From: Strigamia acuminata
Lineage: Eukaryota; Arthropoda; Chilopoda; Geophilomorpha; Linotaeniidae
Reading direction: 5' to 3'
NCBI GenBank assembly: GCA_949358305.1
Contig: OX442317.1
Coordinates: 372,001 to 436,000, forward strand
Length of the DNA: 64,000 nt
Positions 49,825-61,867 of the stretch are shown here, in pieces (position 1 is the first letter of the stretch; each line of letters opens with the position of its first letter). Below the pieces are notes generated by a model, which was not told the DNA's origin, did no database searches, and saw only the letters and a program-made list of their open reading frames with translations. A program made the translations under genes and the position numbers.

Positions 49825-51675
49825 ATGAAGTTGCGCTCGGTTTATCGTCAATTCCGATGTCTGAACACTCAAACAACCGATACAATATTTGCACTGGCAT
49901 CCGGTGAGCTCGTAATTAACGAATAAATAAACGAATGCTTTTTTTAAACAAAAAATGTCTTACGGTTTTCTAGGCAGAGGTAAATGCGCCGTTTCAATTT
50001 TCCGCGTGTCGGGTCCCGATGCGTCGCGAGCACTCGCTCAAATCTGCAAATTCAAGATCTTTCCAAACCCACGTGTGGCAAATTTACGCCGATTATACGA
50101 CCCCGAGACGAAGCAATTATTAGACAAAGGATTGGTGCTATGGTTCAAAAAACCAAACAGCTTCACGGGCGAAGATTCGTGCGAATTTCACGTTCACGGA
50201 GGACTCGCGGTGCAGGCTGCACTTTTCAACGCTCTGGCCAAACTAGCGAGATTTCGTCCGGCCGAGGCCGGCGAATTCACCAAAAGGTGGTTCAATACCA
50301 TCTGTCTGTTCGTCCCGAATCATTAAATAAGTCGCTTTTTTTCTTTGTTATCCGCAGGGCTTTTTACAACGGTAAATTAGATCTGACTCAAATGGAAGGA
50401 TTGGCGGATGTAATTTCAGCGGAGACGGAAGCGCAAAGAAAACAAGCAGTTCTGCAAATGGATGGAATTTTGCGAAAACGATACGAATCGTGGAGCAAAC
50501 GCCTACTCGAGTGTCTCGCTCGTCTCGAAGCTTTTATTGATTTCAGCGAGGACGAGAATATCGAAGAAAGTATTGTAAATAAAGGTGATTATTTATATCA
50601 ATTGTTTTATGAATATGAAATTGAATTATTGAATTGTTTTATTTTGTTTGCTAATAGTTTTGCAAGACGTGAGCGAATTGAAAGTGGAAATGGATGGTCA
50701 CTTGAACGACAAGAGACGTGGCGAACGATTACGAAGCGGGATCCGGATCGCCATCATCGGAGAACCGAACGTGGGCAAAAGCACTTTGCTCAACGCATTA
50801 TGTCCGTTCCGTTCCGTTCCGTTCCGTTCCGTTCGTAGTAGGTTGCAAATAAACGAATGCGAGCATCATTTTTCGTACGTCAACAGGCGGACGACCCGTC
50901 GCCATCGTTTCTTCGTTGCCGGGGACAACGCGAGACGTGATCGAGGCGGCGTACGACGTCGGAGGGTACCCGGTCGTGTTCGCCGACACGGCCGGATTGA
51001 GAAGAACGAACGACTCGATAGAACGGGAAGGAGTCAAACGAGCGCGAGCGGTGTAAGCGATCGTTAAATCGTTGCAACGTTTTATTCACGGTTAACATTA
51101 CAGAGCAAAGCAAGCGGATGTGATTATATTCGTGTTAGATGGCACCGACATGTCGACGTTCGACGCGGAGCAGGTTGACAAACGCGTCGTTCGTCTGCAC
51201 CAACAGTTGGACATTCAAAATGAAAAAGCACTAGATTCGTTAATCGCGATTAATAAGACGGATCTGCTGCAAAGTTCCGTTAGTTTCGTCAATCTGTCGC
51301 ATCGAGTCGTCCCAATTTCGTGCCTCACCGGACACAACCTGACCAAACTCGTGGCGACATTGAAGATCAAAATCGAGAAAATGTGAGTCAAATAAGAGTT
51401 AAAAGTTAGAAATAAAATAAATGATTCATTTTGTTCTTTAAAGGTTCGTGAGCTCGAAGGAGGACGAAATGCCGCTGACTAAACAAAGACATCGACAACA
51501 TTTAGTCAATTCGTCGAGCGCTCTCGACCAGTGTCTCAAAATGCACAAACTGGACGTCGTGCTGGCCGCGGAGAACTTACGAAAAGCCGTGCGACATTTG
51601 GCGAAAATAACGGGCAAGGTGACGCCTGAAGATGTCCTCGATGTCATTTTTAAACAATTTTGTATAGGAAAATAA
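49825..51675 (+). CDS. GTPBP3: tRNA modification GTPase GTPBP3 (MnmE/Mss1), mitochondrial
   Basis: Forms the tau-m5U or cmnm5U wobble modification of mitochondrial tRNAs together with MTO1. Seven exons (49825-49903, 49974-50286, 50358-50584, 50658-50801, 50887-51052, 51104-51382, 51444-51675) give 479 aa. The N-terminal TrmE domain starts [14 protein letters not shown] and contains the HVHGG block. The G domain carries G1 [10 protein letters not shown]2 in PGTTRD, G3 DTAG and G4 NKTD. The protein ends FCIGK, retaining the invariant C-[IL]-G-K terminal cysteine. Intron 4 is 85 nt with a weak donor, GTCCGT, followed at once by a CCGTT microsatellite. The stop codon lies inside AATAAA (51671-51676). 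Confidence 0.95.
50803..50838. repeat. (CCGTT)n microsatellite at the GTPBP3 intron 4 donor
   Basis: Six to seven CCGTT units start two bases after the exon 4 border. The donor itself (T|GTCCGT) is part of the repeat register. Confidence 0.85.
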
Positions 51676-51715
51676 ACAATTGTACAAAACCCACTCGCAA
51701 CACGTGTTCATTACA

Positions 51716-51741
51716 TTCCATTCCATTCCATTCCATTCCAT
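51716..51741. repeat. (CCATT)n between GTPBP3 and GOLM-like 3' ends
   Basis: About five CCATT units directly after the alternative GOLM-like stop codon at 51742, in the 66 bp space between convergent genes. Confidence 0.85.
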
Positions 51742-53876
51742 TCATACGACGTTGTTCCGCCAATCGTTCGCCAAATGCTCCGACAAGTTGACCGGTTTTG
51801 CAAGTTGTTGAGCGTCGTTCAATTTGGGCAATTGTAATTTGACCGATTTCAATTCCTCTTCCGCGGTCGCGGTCGCGTTCAATTCCGATCTGTTTGGTTT
51901 CACTTCATCTTCGATCCCGTTTCCTTCCTCCATCGCTTTCTCTTTCATTTCGATTTCCGAGTTAACGGGCACCATCAATTCGCCATCTTCCCTATCGGCC
52001 ACTTTCTCCACTTCCGTTTCACTTTTCGTCCCGTTTTTCGTCTCGTTGTTCGTCGAGCCCTTCAAATCTGGCGCTTTTAGAACATTACTTTCTTCGTTCT
52101 AAAATTAAAAACAGTAAGAAATTAAAAATTAATTTTAAAAAACAAAAATCTCGATTACAAATTCGTGTTGCTTCTGTCCGCCATTTTCAGAGCGTAAAGT
52201 CACGGTTTTCGTCACATTATTGGGCTCTGTAAAAAAAAAATAAAAATAAAAATAAAAATTTGATTAATAGAAAAATAATAAATTTAAAAATAAAAAAATA
52301 AAAAAAATATGGAATCCGATAAAGACATAACAGTTTTATTACTCGCAGGTTACAACGACAGATTTGTGGAATCAAAAAAAGCGATAAAATACACAAAAGA
52401 TAAAACGATTACTTGTTGCAACAGATCGATAGCAGTTAGACGGCCTAATTATTTTTATCAAAAATACGAGAGAAGAAATTCCTTCCTTCCCTTCTTCGAT
52501 CCGACTAAACACAAATATACACAAATGATCGGTGAAAAAGAAATTTAATAGCTAGAATTTAATTATTTACATGATGAGATAGATATATCACATTAGAATT
52601 TACGCGTGCTTGGGCACGGGCACGGCATCCGGCACTGGGAGGACGCCGTTATTATACACGTTATTTTGCATTTCTCGGGGTTCTTCGTTATCGGATAAAT
52701 TCGGCAAAAGAGGTCCTCCAAAATGAGGTTTCATGCCGTTCATTCCGTACAGGTGAACTTGTACTTTGCCTCGGTTTAGAGGCGCCAGTTGGCCCGGAGG
52801 TTGAGTGGCTGCACGTGCCAAGACAAAATCAACAACAACACAGAGAAAAATAAACAGAAAAAAACACACAACAATTTAAAAACAAAACTAACTTGTAAAT
52901 GTAATTTAATTTAATTTAATTTAATTTAAGGGAATTATAAATTATATAAATTACCTGACACTAGGGCCGAGGAAATGCTCCGTAATGGATCTGGCTAAAA
53001 TTTCAATTTTTCAATCAATCAATTCTATTCAATTCAATTTCAAACTCTCTTTTCTATTCTTTATTCTTTTCTTTGTACCTCGGTCCTCATCCCGCTCAAA
53101 ATCGCGAGATTCTTTTCAACTTCTTCCACCTTTAAGCTGCCAATGTCCAACAAAAAATAAATGGCGTCAATTGCAAATTATATTCCACCCTTTATAATTC
53201 CACCCTTTACCTTAAATCCGCCTTTTCGGAAACCATCAACGAATTAAGTTTACTTAAATTATTTTTATCTTCCTCCAATTGATCGATTTTCTCTATTTAA
53301 AAAAAGAAATTAAAATAAAAAACAATTCACCAAAATGGAGTTTCACAATTGTACTTTGTAAATCGGCGATTGTTTCTTGATTCGAATTCAATTTAGCCTG
53401 CAAGAAATAAAAAGAAAGAAAAATCAAAATCAAAAACTGATGATGTGATAATGATAAAATGGCCACGTATGCAAATACAAGCAACATACGTTGGCCGCCT
53501 GGCACGTTTCGAGCTGCGCTTTGACGGCGAGCAGTTCACCGTTCTTCGCCTCCAAATTGCGATTGAGATCGGCGAGGTCTCTCTGGCTTTGGTTGGACGT
53601 GATTTTCACCTTGCCCAGCTGCTGCTCCGCCTCCCTGAATCTTTTCTCGAGAGCGTCGCTCTGTTTGTCCGCACTTTCCTTTTTGAGCAGCGCGATTCGC
53701 AGGTGGTCCTGCAGGTCCGAGATCTCCTTCACTATTGCGTCGTATTCGTACGTCAAGTTCCAGTAGTTGAAGCCGAGGACGCACAAAATGACCAAAAGGC
53801 CTATCACTACGAACGGGGGGCTCCGGGCACCCATTGGACGAAGGTGTCCGCGAAGAATTCCTCCCGAAGCTTTCAT
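51742..53876 (-). CDS. GOLM1/GOLM2-like type II Golgi protein, long C-terminal isoform
   Basis: Same exons 1-5 as the short isoform (53876-53490, 53397-53355, 53292-53211, 53136-53079, 52994-52955), spliced instead to 52226-52159 and 52098-51742, giving 344 aa. Phases match: exon 5 leaves one base, and the alternative exon supplies two (Glu-Pro-Asn-Asn). The added tail is acidic and Lys/Glu-rich (EVEKVADREDGE, EIEMKEKAMEE), similar in composition to the acidic lumenal tail of vertebrate GOLM proteins, and ends NNVV. Use of this end is inferred from splice-site and phase agreement. Confidence 0.6.
52309..52548 (+). CDS. Small antisense open frame between the GOLM-like alternative ends
   Basis: An ATG-started frame of 79 codons on the opposite strand, rich in K, Y and R, with no recognised domain. 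Flanking splice or polyadenylation signals are not convincing. Reported at low confidence only because it is the sole open frame of its size in that interval. Confidence 0.12.
   Translation: MESDKDITVLLLAGYNDRFVESKKAIKYTKDKTITCCNRSIAVRRPNYFYQKYERRNSFLPFFDPTKHKYTQMIGEKEI
52600..53876 (-). CDS. GOLM1/GOLM2-like type II Golgi membrane protein, short isoform
   Basis: Golgi protein of the GP73/CASC4 family. Exons in transcript order 53876-53490, 53397-53355, 53292-53211, 53136-53079, 52994-52955, 52808-52600 give 272 aa. A short basic cytosolic N-terminus precedes a single signal-anchor (FVVIGLLVILCVLGFNYWN, about residues 24-42), including the FNYW motif shared with human GOLM2. A long coiled coil follows (about 45-200, for example KEISDLQDHLRIALLKK), and the C-terminus is proline/glycine-rich, ending PVPKHA. 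The length is shorter than the human protein. In vertebrates the family affects glycosyltransferase cargo sorting. Confidence 0.78.
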
Positions 53877-54552
53877 TGTTTCATGGCAGTTAGAACGGAA
53901 AATGACTAAACCGACGCTATCCTCTATTATTACACTTGTGAAATAAAACCGGGCATGTTGTTCCTGTTTCCAGGACGGGACGAGTCGCTTTTGGATCCTT
54001 CGCCTCCTCGATGCTCGTTTGTTCCCATCAAGCCTAGCGAATCGGAACTTTACCTTTTCCTCCAAAGATGGCGTTTATGCAAATCGGTCTCAATAATCGA
54101 TATAATCAAATAGAAAAATCAATAAAAGAGTGAGATCTTGATTCTCACCAAAATCAATTCATTTTTCAACACATTTCGGAAACTTTTTCAAAAAGATTTA
54201 AAAAATGAATTTAAAAAAAAAAATTGATATTGATATTGATATACAGCAATATTTTTTTTTATTTGACAGTACAAAAAAATCTGTGTTGTGTTGTGTATAT
54301 ACGGTATGCCGATTCAGTAAATCAATACAAATGCATTCTGTTTCAGCGCTCTGTGTCTTTCACTGACATAAGCACTATGCGCACGTCTTGATTTTTGCTG
54401 CACGTGCAATAAAAATAAAAATAAAAATAAAAATAAAAATAAAAATGCAAATTAAAATAAAATTTAAAAATTTAAAAAAAAATTAAAAATACAAACTGAC
54501 GTGATGAAATGATTTCTTTCTTTCTTTTTTTCTTTATTATTTATTAAAGTGT
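53877..54552. other. Gap between GOLM-like start and colmedin stop
   Basis: Contains the GOLM-like 5' region, ATTGAT repeats near 54222-54242, and an AAAAAT array near 54408-54445 in the colmedin 3' UTR. No other gene. Confidence 0.7.
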
Positions 54553-57500
54553 TTAACTCGTTTTTTCTTTGGGAAACAACAAATCATTTTTTGTCAACAA
54601 ATTTGTTCGTAACGGATACGATAACTGATTGCCCTTGTCCCAGCTGAAGAGCTTTTGATCCCTCGCGTTGTAGCTGATCATCGTGGTGCCTTTGAAAGGG
54701 TTGGCGAACTCCAACTTGGGCAACTTGACCATCTGATTCTGGTACAAATCGAAAGCCACTTGTATGAGCGTCGTTCGGCTCGTCACGTTGCTCACGGCGT
54801 AGAGGACGCCGCAAATGATGAACATTTCACCCACGCTCTGATGTTTCAGAGTCAAATTCCACATGCGCTGCGTCTCCAGCTTGTCCGGCGACACCTTCAC
54901 CACGATCGTGTTGGCGCTGTCCTTCTGTCCGTGGATCAACCACAAGCCGTTCTCGTCGGCCGCGAAATCCACGTAACTGTGGTTCGTGTAGTACAGATAG
55001 TGCTCCGTGTTCTTGTCCGCGTAGAACAGCGTGTATTTCTGCACGTCGTTCTTTGTCAGGTCCAACTTCGCCAGCTGAGTGCTGTTTATCGTGTAGTAGA
55101 ACGACCCGTTGTACACGATGTGCGTGTTACCCTGATTTCGTTACATTTTTACATTCATTTTTACTTTCAATTTTTACATTACTACACTTACTACGAATGG
55201 GTTTTCCAGTTTGATCTCTCTTTTCACCAGAGCTCTTTGAAAATCCTCCTTGTTGTCGTACTCGAAGAGCACGTTGCGATTATCTTGACGGATTAGCCAA
55301 ATGCGTTTGGCCATTTGCTCGTCGCTGGTCGCGGCATCCTTCATCCACGCACCAAACGACACGTTCAATCCGTTCATGATCCCCTGGTAAACAGGTTTGC
55401 CGATCTCGGTCATCATGCATGGATCTGACGGTGTGAAAACCGATTAAACTTAACTCCCGAAACTCATTAAACATTCAACTACCCTACCTAATTTCCGCTC
55501 CACGATGTCGTAATTATTGTGTAAAGGCAAACTGGCAACAAATATGCGTCGACCCCCTAAAACAAATCAAACAATTTCAAATTCAAATTCAAATTCAAAT
55601 TCAGATCAACGTTTCTTTTTTACCGATGCAAATAATTTCATCGCACTCCGGACAAATGTGTTTGGGACACAATTCCTCAAAACTCACGAGCGGTGGAGGA
55701 ACTAATTTTGTAGAAAAGTGTTTTGCTTTCTTAAATCACATTTTCAATAATGAGCGTCATACCTTGACCGTTGATCTGCGGTTTTTGCGTCGGATGTTTA
55801 TCCACATAATCAATAAATTCTTAAAATGAATAAAATTAAATAAAATTAATAATTCGATTTATTTTTCGTTTTACCATTTTCTTTATGAACTCGAATGACC
55901 CCCTGAGCAGTCCCCAAATCGTTTTTAGCGAAGCATTTATACTCTCCGTAATCATCGTCGTTCTTTTGAAATTTACTAATGTTGAGTATCATCTCAACCT
56001 GCGAACGGAACACGGATCAAATTGAATCCTCCAATTAAAGCACTCGCACAAACTGACCGTATATTTATTGCTAACTGTCTCATTAGTGACGAAACGAGAA
56101 TTCGAGTCAATGATTCGACCGCTGGGATGAACCCAATAGCGAAGAGGACCCGGAAACATCTCCACACGGCACCTCAACGCCACCCACGACGCATTCACGG
56201 GTGCCACGTGAGAAGTGTCCACCACTACGTACGGTTTAACTGATAAAACAAAAAGGAATAAAGAAATAAAACTGAAAAACAAAAAAGAGAAAAAACCTTT
56301 CCCACTTACACACGACGTTGAGAGTCACGTATTTCCTGACGGTCTCCGGCAGCGCGTTGCTCGCCGAACATGCGTACGTCCCCGCTTGAATCCTATTGAC
56401 CTTGGTCAAACTCAACTGCCGACCGACGATCACCACGTCTGAAACGCACGCGTGCAAACGACCGAATTATGCCATTTCGAATTTCAAATCAATCTCGACT
56501 CGTTGCACACATTTATTTATTTCTTCATATCAAATACTGTGCACTCACTCACTCACTCACTCACTCACTCACTCACTCACTCACTCACTCACCGTGCCAT
56601 TTGCCCATGGGAACTGCGCTGCCGTCTTCCATTTGCCACACCACCTTCGGTTCCGGGGTCCCGATCGCATCGCAACTGATCCTCACATTTTCCTCCTCCC
56701 GCACCGTCACCGTTTTATTCCACCCATCGATGAATTTCGCCGGCACTTCAATTTCAATTTCAATTCGCATTACGTCAACAAAAATACATTTCCCTTTTCA
56801 ATAAAACGCACGTAAATAACTGCCGTCGATCGACGCGTTCCAAATTTGACCTCCCGGTACCCCTTTACAAAAAAATATACGAAAAACAAAATGACAAACA
56901 AGAAATCATGCATGACTCGCGTACCGTTCTTTCCAGGTATTCCATCTTCTCCTTTCTTGCCCCTTGGACCGTGAATACCTGCAACAAGCACAAAAATCCA
57001 ATGAAATGAAATGAGATGAAATGAGAAGCTGCGGTGTGTCGAGTCTGACCTGGAGGACCCCTGGGACCGGCTGCGCCGTTAATGCCATTAGTGCCATTTC
57101 TGCCTGCGAATCCTTCATTTTACACACAATCAGCGCATTAATTTGTCGACGAATATTACCGTCAGTTCCGTTTCTTCCCGGTCGACCGGGCATTCCCGGA
57201 GTGCCCGGGCTCCCGTCCGTGCCCGGGGTGCCCGCAGCGCCCGTGTCACCCGGAATGCCGTTGAGTCCGGGTCTTCCGGGCAAACCGTTGAGGCCGTCGA
57301 GTCCCTTTTCGGCATTTTCGCCCGGTTCGCCTTTGTTTCCTACCGATACATGCAACCTGGATTAGTTACGATTGATCCGATCGATCGATCGAGCGAGCGA
57401 GGATGACGCCGCAATTGCCGACCTGGCATTTGTCTTCATCAGCCATCGATCGATCCATTCATGGGTCCCTTCCCTTCATGGGTCCCTTCATGGGTCTCAG

Positions 57501-60500
57501 CATGAATCGCGCTGACAAACGCACATGGCACAAACGCACAAATGCATTCCCGTCTCATTTTGCCTCTTCCTCCTCCTCCAATTTATTTCATTTCCTTTTC
57601 TTTCCATTTGCGCGCAATTAAAATAACAAAAACATAGAATACATAGAATAGCTCAAGACTTGTGAGTTGCGGGTTGCTATGCAGTATGCACTCTCCACCT
57701 TTTTTGCTTCCGGTTCCGGTGAATTACCTTTAGGTCCCTGCAAGCCTCGATATCCTTCGATTCCCTGCGCGCCTTTGTTGCCTTGGTATCCCCTTTCGCC
57801 CTTGTCCCCTTGGCGTCCTGTGAAGCCCATCTCTCCTTTCTCGCCTTTGCCTCCAACATAACCGGGAGAACCTAAGCGCATTTATGGCGTTTAGTCATTT
57901 TAAACGAATTAACCGCACCGGTAATCCGACTCCTCGCTTACCTGGAGGTCCTTGAGGGCCCGCATCTCCTTTCTCGCAGTGTTGCCGACACAACTGCTTC
58001 ATCTCTTGCGCCTTGACAACGAGAAAAACAAAGTTCAACAAGTGAAATTAACATTTAAACTCGAATCGAATGCAATGGAATGCAATGGGATGACGAGTCG
58101 GCAATCTTGACATCATCACGATTCACGACCCGAGTAATGCGCCGCTGATTGGCCCGCGCCCTCGAGTCGCAACGTACGTGCCGATAACACGCTGATAAAC
58201 TGCCTTGTTTGCATCTCGCTTTCGTCATCACGTCGCTCTCGCTCGTATATAAACGAGCGACATTTTTCGCCGTGCGCGCCGCTTTAATTACACTACGTCG
58301 CACGTCGCACGTCGCACTTCGCACTTCGCAATTCGCAATTCGCTGCGGCACAAAAGGATGATCATCAACGCGCAATGTGCACCGTGAACGATTTTTTTCT
58401 TCTTCTAATTTTTTTCTTCTGTTTCTCGATGAATACAGACGCATTGTGGGTGATTCGCTCGGTCGCGTGTAACATCTCATTAGCAACTCAAATGTTTTGT
58501 TGCCGAGTTGAAAAGGCGATGATTTTTAATGAGACGACATGAATTTTAAATGAGTTTGGCCGATATATTCTCACGAGGTTGCTTTGAATAGAGATGAAAT
58601 TTGAATCAGCTTTAACCGTCATCAATTTCTTGTTTTAATTAAAAAAAAAGAGAGAAAAAGTGCGATTTGTATTTGTACGAATAAATAATTTTGTTCATTC
58701 CAGGTGGATTGCAGCGAAGTTCAAGGGGGAGCTTTCTGCGCGGATCACTCGACTCACTCAAAAGTCATTTATTCGCCCCGAATTAACGCTGTTGACAAAG
58801 GTGGGGTCTCGAGTCAGTTGCCAGGCAACCGCATCCCAACCTTATCGACAAATTCCTCCTCACTACTTTTAATTATCAACTCCGCCTTTTCCGCGTCCCT
58901 CACATCATCGACTGTCATCTCAACTTAAAGACGATATTTGCACGCGGTCCAGACCATTAGCAGAGCAAATTTTTCCTTTCTCATTTCCGCTAAGCGACTT
59001 ACTTTTCCACCGTTTTCCTCAATAAATCTTCCCTGGAGACTGCAGAGCGGAATAGAGCAGAGCAGAGCGGAGCAAAGCTGGCGCGAACGAAACTGCTCTA
59101 AGAATTAGATGTGGAAAAGAAAATGAAGATTAAACGTGTTTGCATTTCTTTGTCATGAAAATCATTACAAAGATACGCACACTCATTTATTTCTTCCCGT
59201 CCCTTCCTAAACCATCGTGGGGACAGCAACTGCGTGCTCGTCTCGTCTCGTCTCGTCTTAAGATTATTTCATTTTTTTTCTTTTTTTTTTTAAAATGAAT
59301 TCGAATAAATAGAGTTTCTCTTCCAGGAGTGCGCCACTGGGAGAAAGAAAAAAATCAACTCGGAATCACCCAGGTGTACATGTTGAGGCATTGATGGAGG
59401 ACCCATTTAGTCAGCGCCTCCTGTTTTATTTTCAGATCAAGGAGATCCTTCCTTCCTTCTTTGATTGCGCCGGGAAGAAAAACTATTTTATTTTTATTTT
59501 TATTTTATCTTTCATTTTTCGTAAGTCTGGCTAATTAAAAAAAGGAAGATTTGCAAGGGTAAAGAACGAAGAATCGTCCTCCCTCGAGACGGACAATTCG
59601 CGGATTCCGCTTGAGCCGCCTCCAACTAATTAACTGCATCGATAGATTTCAAATCGAGAAAAACACGTTGGAAACAGTTAATTAGTGCAGTTTCTCGCCG
59701 CCAATTCATTTCCGGTCTCTTTTTTCATCTCACATCCAATGCGCTTTCACGTCCGATGTTGTACACCCGAAGGATCAACTTGGGTGACAAAGAACAACAT
59801 CCGCAAGAAAGAAAGATTTCCCACATCCATCAAAGCTGCTTGAGCTGATCCAGGTGTTGAGCCCGCGCCGCTCGACTCACTTGCTGCCTCTCTCGCTTTC
59901 TGGCCGAACCAGATATGAGAGAGCGGATGCGGATGCGTGCGCACTCAGCGGATGCTAGGTAGCAATGGCGCCCTGACCCCAACCCAACATTTTAGCTCGC
60001 TCCTCCATTCTTTAAATGTAGCAGTTAGAAAGAAATTAGGAAATAAATGGAAGACAAATTAAAGTGACGAAAGCCACAGCTCTTTCATTCTTTCTTTCTT
60101 TTCTTACTTCCCTCCCAAACCTTAAATCTCACATTCCCTTATCCGACCGATCAAGTGCGCGTGCGCGCGACCGCTTCGTTTGAATTCACGATTCTTTTTG
60201 CAACGAGATAAAAACAGACGGAAGGAAGCAAAGAAAGAAAGAAAAAAAAGCGAGAATTTGACACCGTGAAAGAAAGCAACGAACGGAATGGAAACATCTC
60301 TCCTCTCTCTCCCTCTGGAGACTCCGAGACAACAGTCAATCATCGAAACGATCCGTGTGGAGTGAATTTGTTGCCATTTTTACTACGTGTTGAGATGATA
60401 AAAAAGAGGCGAGCGAGTGATGACAATAAAAAGTAATTCATCACTCCCTCGAGAGAGGGAGAGAAATGAGCGCCCCAACCGACAAGCAACGAAACCGAAA

Positions 60501-61698
60501 ACCGAGTCAAAAATGGCCAAACATCAAACATCAAAGATTAAAAATTAAAAATTAAAAATTAAAAATTAAAGTTAACATAAATATCTTTTTTTTGTTGTAT
60601 TTCATTTTTTTTTTTTGCTTTATTTTTTTTTCACCAATTCAACGCACGTTCACTTTAGAACAGGAATTCAAAGGACCTTATCTATAAACAAGTTTGCGGC
60701 TCCTGCCTTCGATGACCCGCACCCACAATTCAATACGAGCTGATAAGATAAAAGAATGATCGGAAACCGAATCTTCTCTACGTTGACAAGAAAATGTGAT
60801 AAAAATAAATAAATAAATAAATAAAAAATAAATAAATAAAAAATCAACAAAAAACTCTCTCTCTCTCTCTCGTTTTTTTTTCTTTTCTTTTTGAGTGGTT
60901 TAATCTGATGTGGATGTTGGGGTCACGTAACCTAACGCAACACTCAATTAGACATTTCCTTTAGCCTTAATGGAGAAAAGATCGCCGTTGCACTCATTCA
61001 ACTCATGCAACTCATCATTTTTCTATTTCAATTCGAGTGCGTTTAGAGAAGCGAGAGGAGAGATTATTCAATTAGCATCAAGTACTCGTATGTTTGCACT
61101 TTGGAGTTTGGATCACACAAAAATTAGTCAACAAAATTACATTATTTCGTCGCAACTCTTGAAAAGTGGATGTTTAATATCTAATATTTAATATTCATGT
61201 AGCACTTGACACCGAAATATGAATAAAAGCGACTCGCACTTGTGATTTAGTCGTGTATGTTATTATTGTTGCTTTGCTTACCGAAATGCGCGAAGTCACC
61301 GAGATTTCTCTGCCGCTTTCATCGTCTAAATATTCACCCGCTGCCAGTTTCTTTACCCCGTGGTCGTGTCTGTGTCTGTGGTAAAAATGTTGCGGCACAT
61401 CCTCATCGACGACGTCCCTCTTGAGCCTCCCCTTGCCCTCCGCCGCCGCCGCCGTCGTCGAGTTGCCGATGCGGCCGAGGCGAGCGAGCAGCGCGGCGAG
61501 CCGATCGATGTAGCGCGGATCCTTTTCTCGCACTCGATGCTGTTTGTCGTTCGCGCAACGACTGCATTCAACGCCGGCAGAATGATACAAATAAACTGAG
61601 ATGACCACCGTCGCTACGACGCTGAGAAAAAGGAGAAGAACGAGCGAGTAGAGCACGCGAATGTGGTAATGAAGGCGAGCGGGATCCACTCCCGCCAT
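54553..61698 (-). CDS. Colmedin: collagen/Ig/olfactomedin transmembrane protein (gliomedin/UNC-122-like)
   Basis: Type II membrane or shed extracellular protein; relatives organise synapses (UNC-122) or nodes of Ranvier (gliomedin). Sixteen exons: 61698-61282, 58011-57942, 57871-57728, 57339-57160, 57103-57050, 56978-56925, 56862-56812, 56745-56593, 56438-56310, 56239-56058, 55998-55875, 55819-55763, 55701-55624, 55556-55488, 55424-55192, 55131-54553, giving 857 aa. Layout: signal anchor (about 15-37), a His/Arg-rich stalk with a possible RLKRD furin-type site, Gly-X-Y collagen repeats (about 150-320), two Ig I-set domains (NVRISCDAIG...AGTYACSASN and WVALRCRVEM...GEYKCFAKN), then a C-terminal olfactomedin domain with Cys-rich CPKHICPEC linker. 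Ig plus olfactomedin with collagen matches insect colmedin. Confidence 0.9.
56543..56592. repeat. (CTCA)n microsatellite forming the start of a colmedin intron
   Basis: About twelve CTCA units. On the gene strand these read GTGAGTGAGTGA directly at the exon 8 donor, so the intron opens with a series of consensus-like GTGAGT donors every four bases. Confidence 0.93.
58012..61281. other. 3.3 kb first intron of colmedin
   Basis: Contains CTCGT repeats near 59238-59258, TTTTTATTT runs near 59489-59505, AAATT-type repeats near 60537-60570 and (AAAT)n near 60803-60842. A GATTCGC-type cluster is near 58301-58342. No extra exon with a matching phase (phase 0 on both sides) was recognised. Confidence 0.6.
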
Positions 61699-61867
61699 CG
61701 CCCGAGCCACGTGTGCGCGACTGCCTAGCTCGGGCTCGGACGTACGCGACGATTAGTGACAGACACACTCCGCTCGCAACAGAGGGCGCCACTTAACCAG
61801 TACTGCTATTTTATATTCTTTTTTTATTTCTTATTTCTTTATTTTACATTAAAAATTGATCTATCAT

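Noticed and set aside
54655-55296. 213-codon plus-strand frame opposite the olfactomedin domain
   Set aside because: Antisense shadow; the minus strand gives a full olfactomedin domain with exact splice phases.
56396-56815. Plus-strand frames with THSL repeats
   Set aside because: Products of the CTCA microsatellite across a colmedin intron.
57021-57406. Proline/glycine-rich plus-strand frame
   Set aside because: Antisense of collagen Gly-X-Y repeats of colmedin exon 4.
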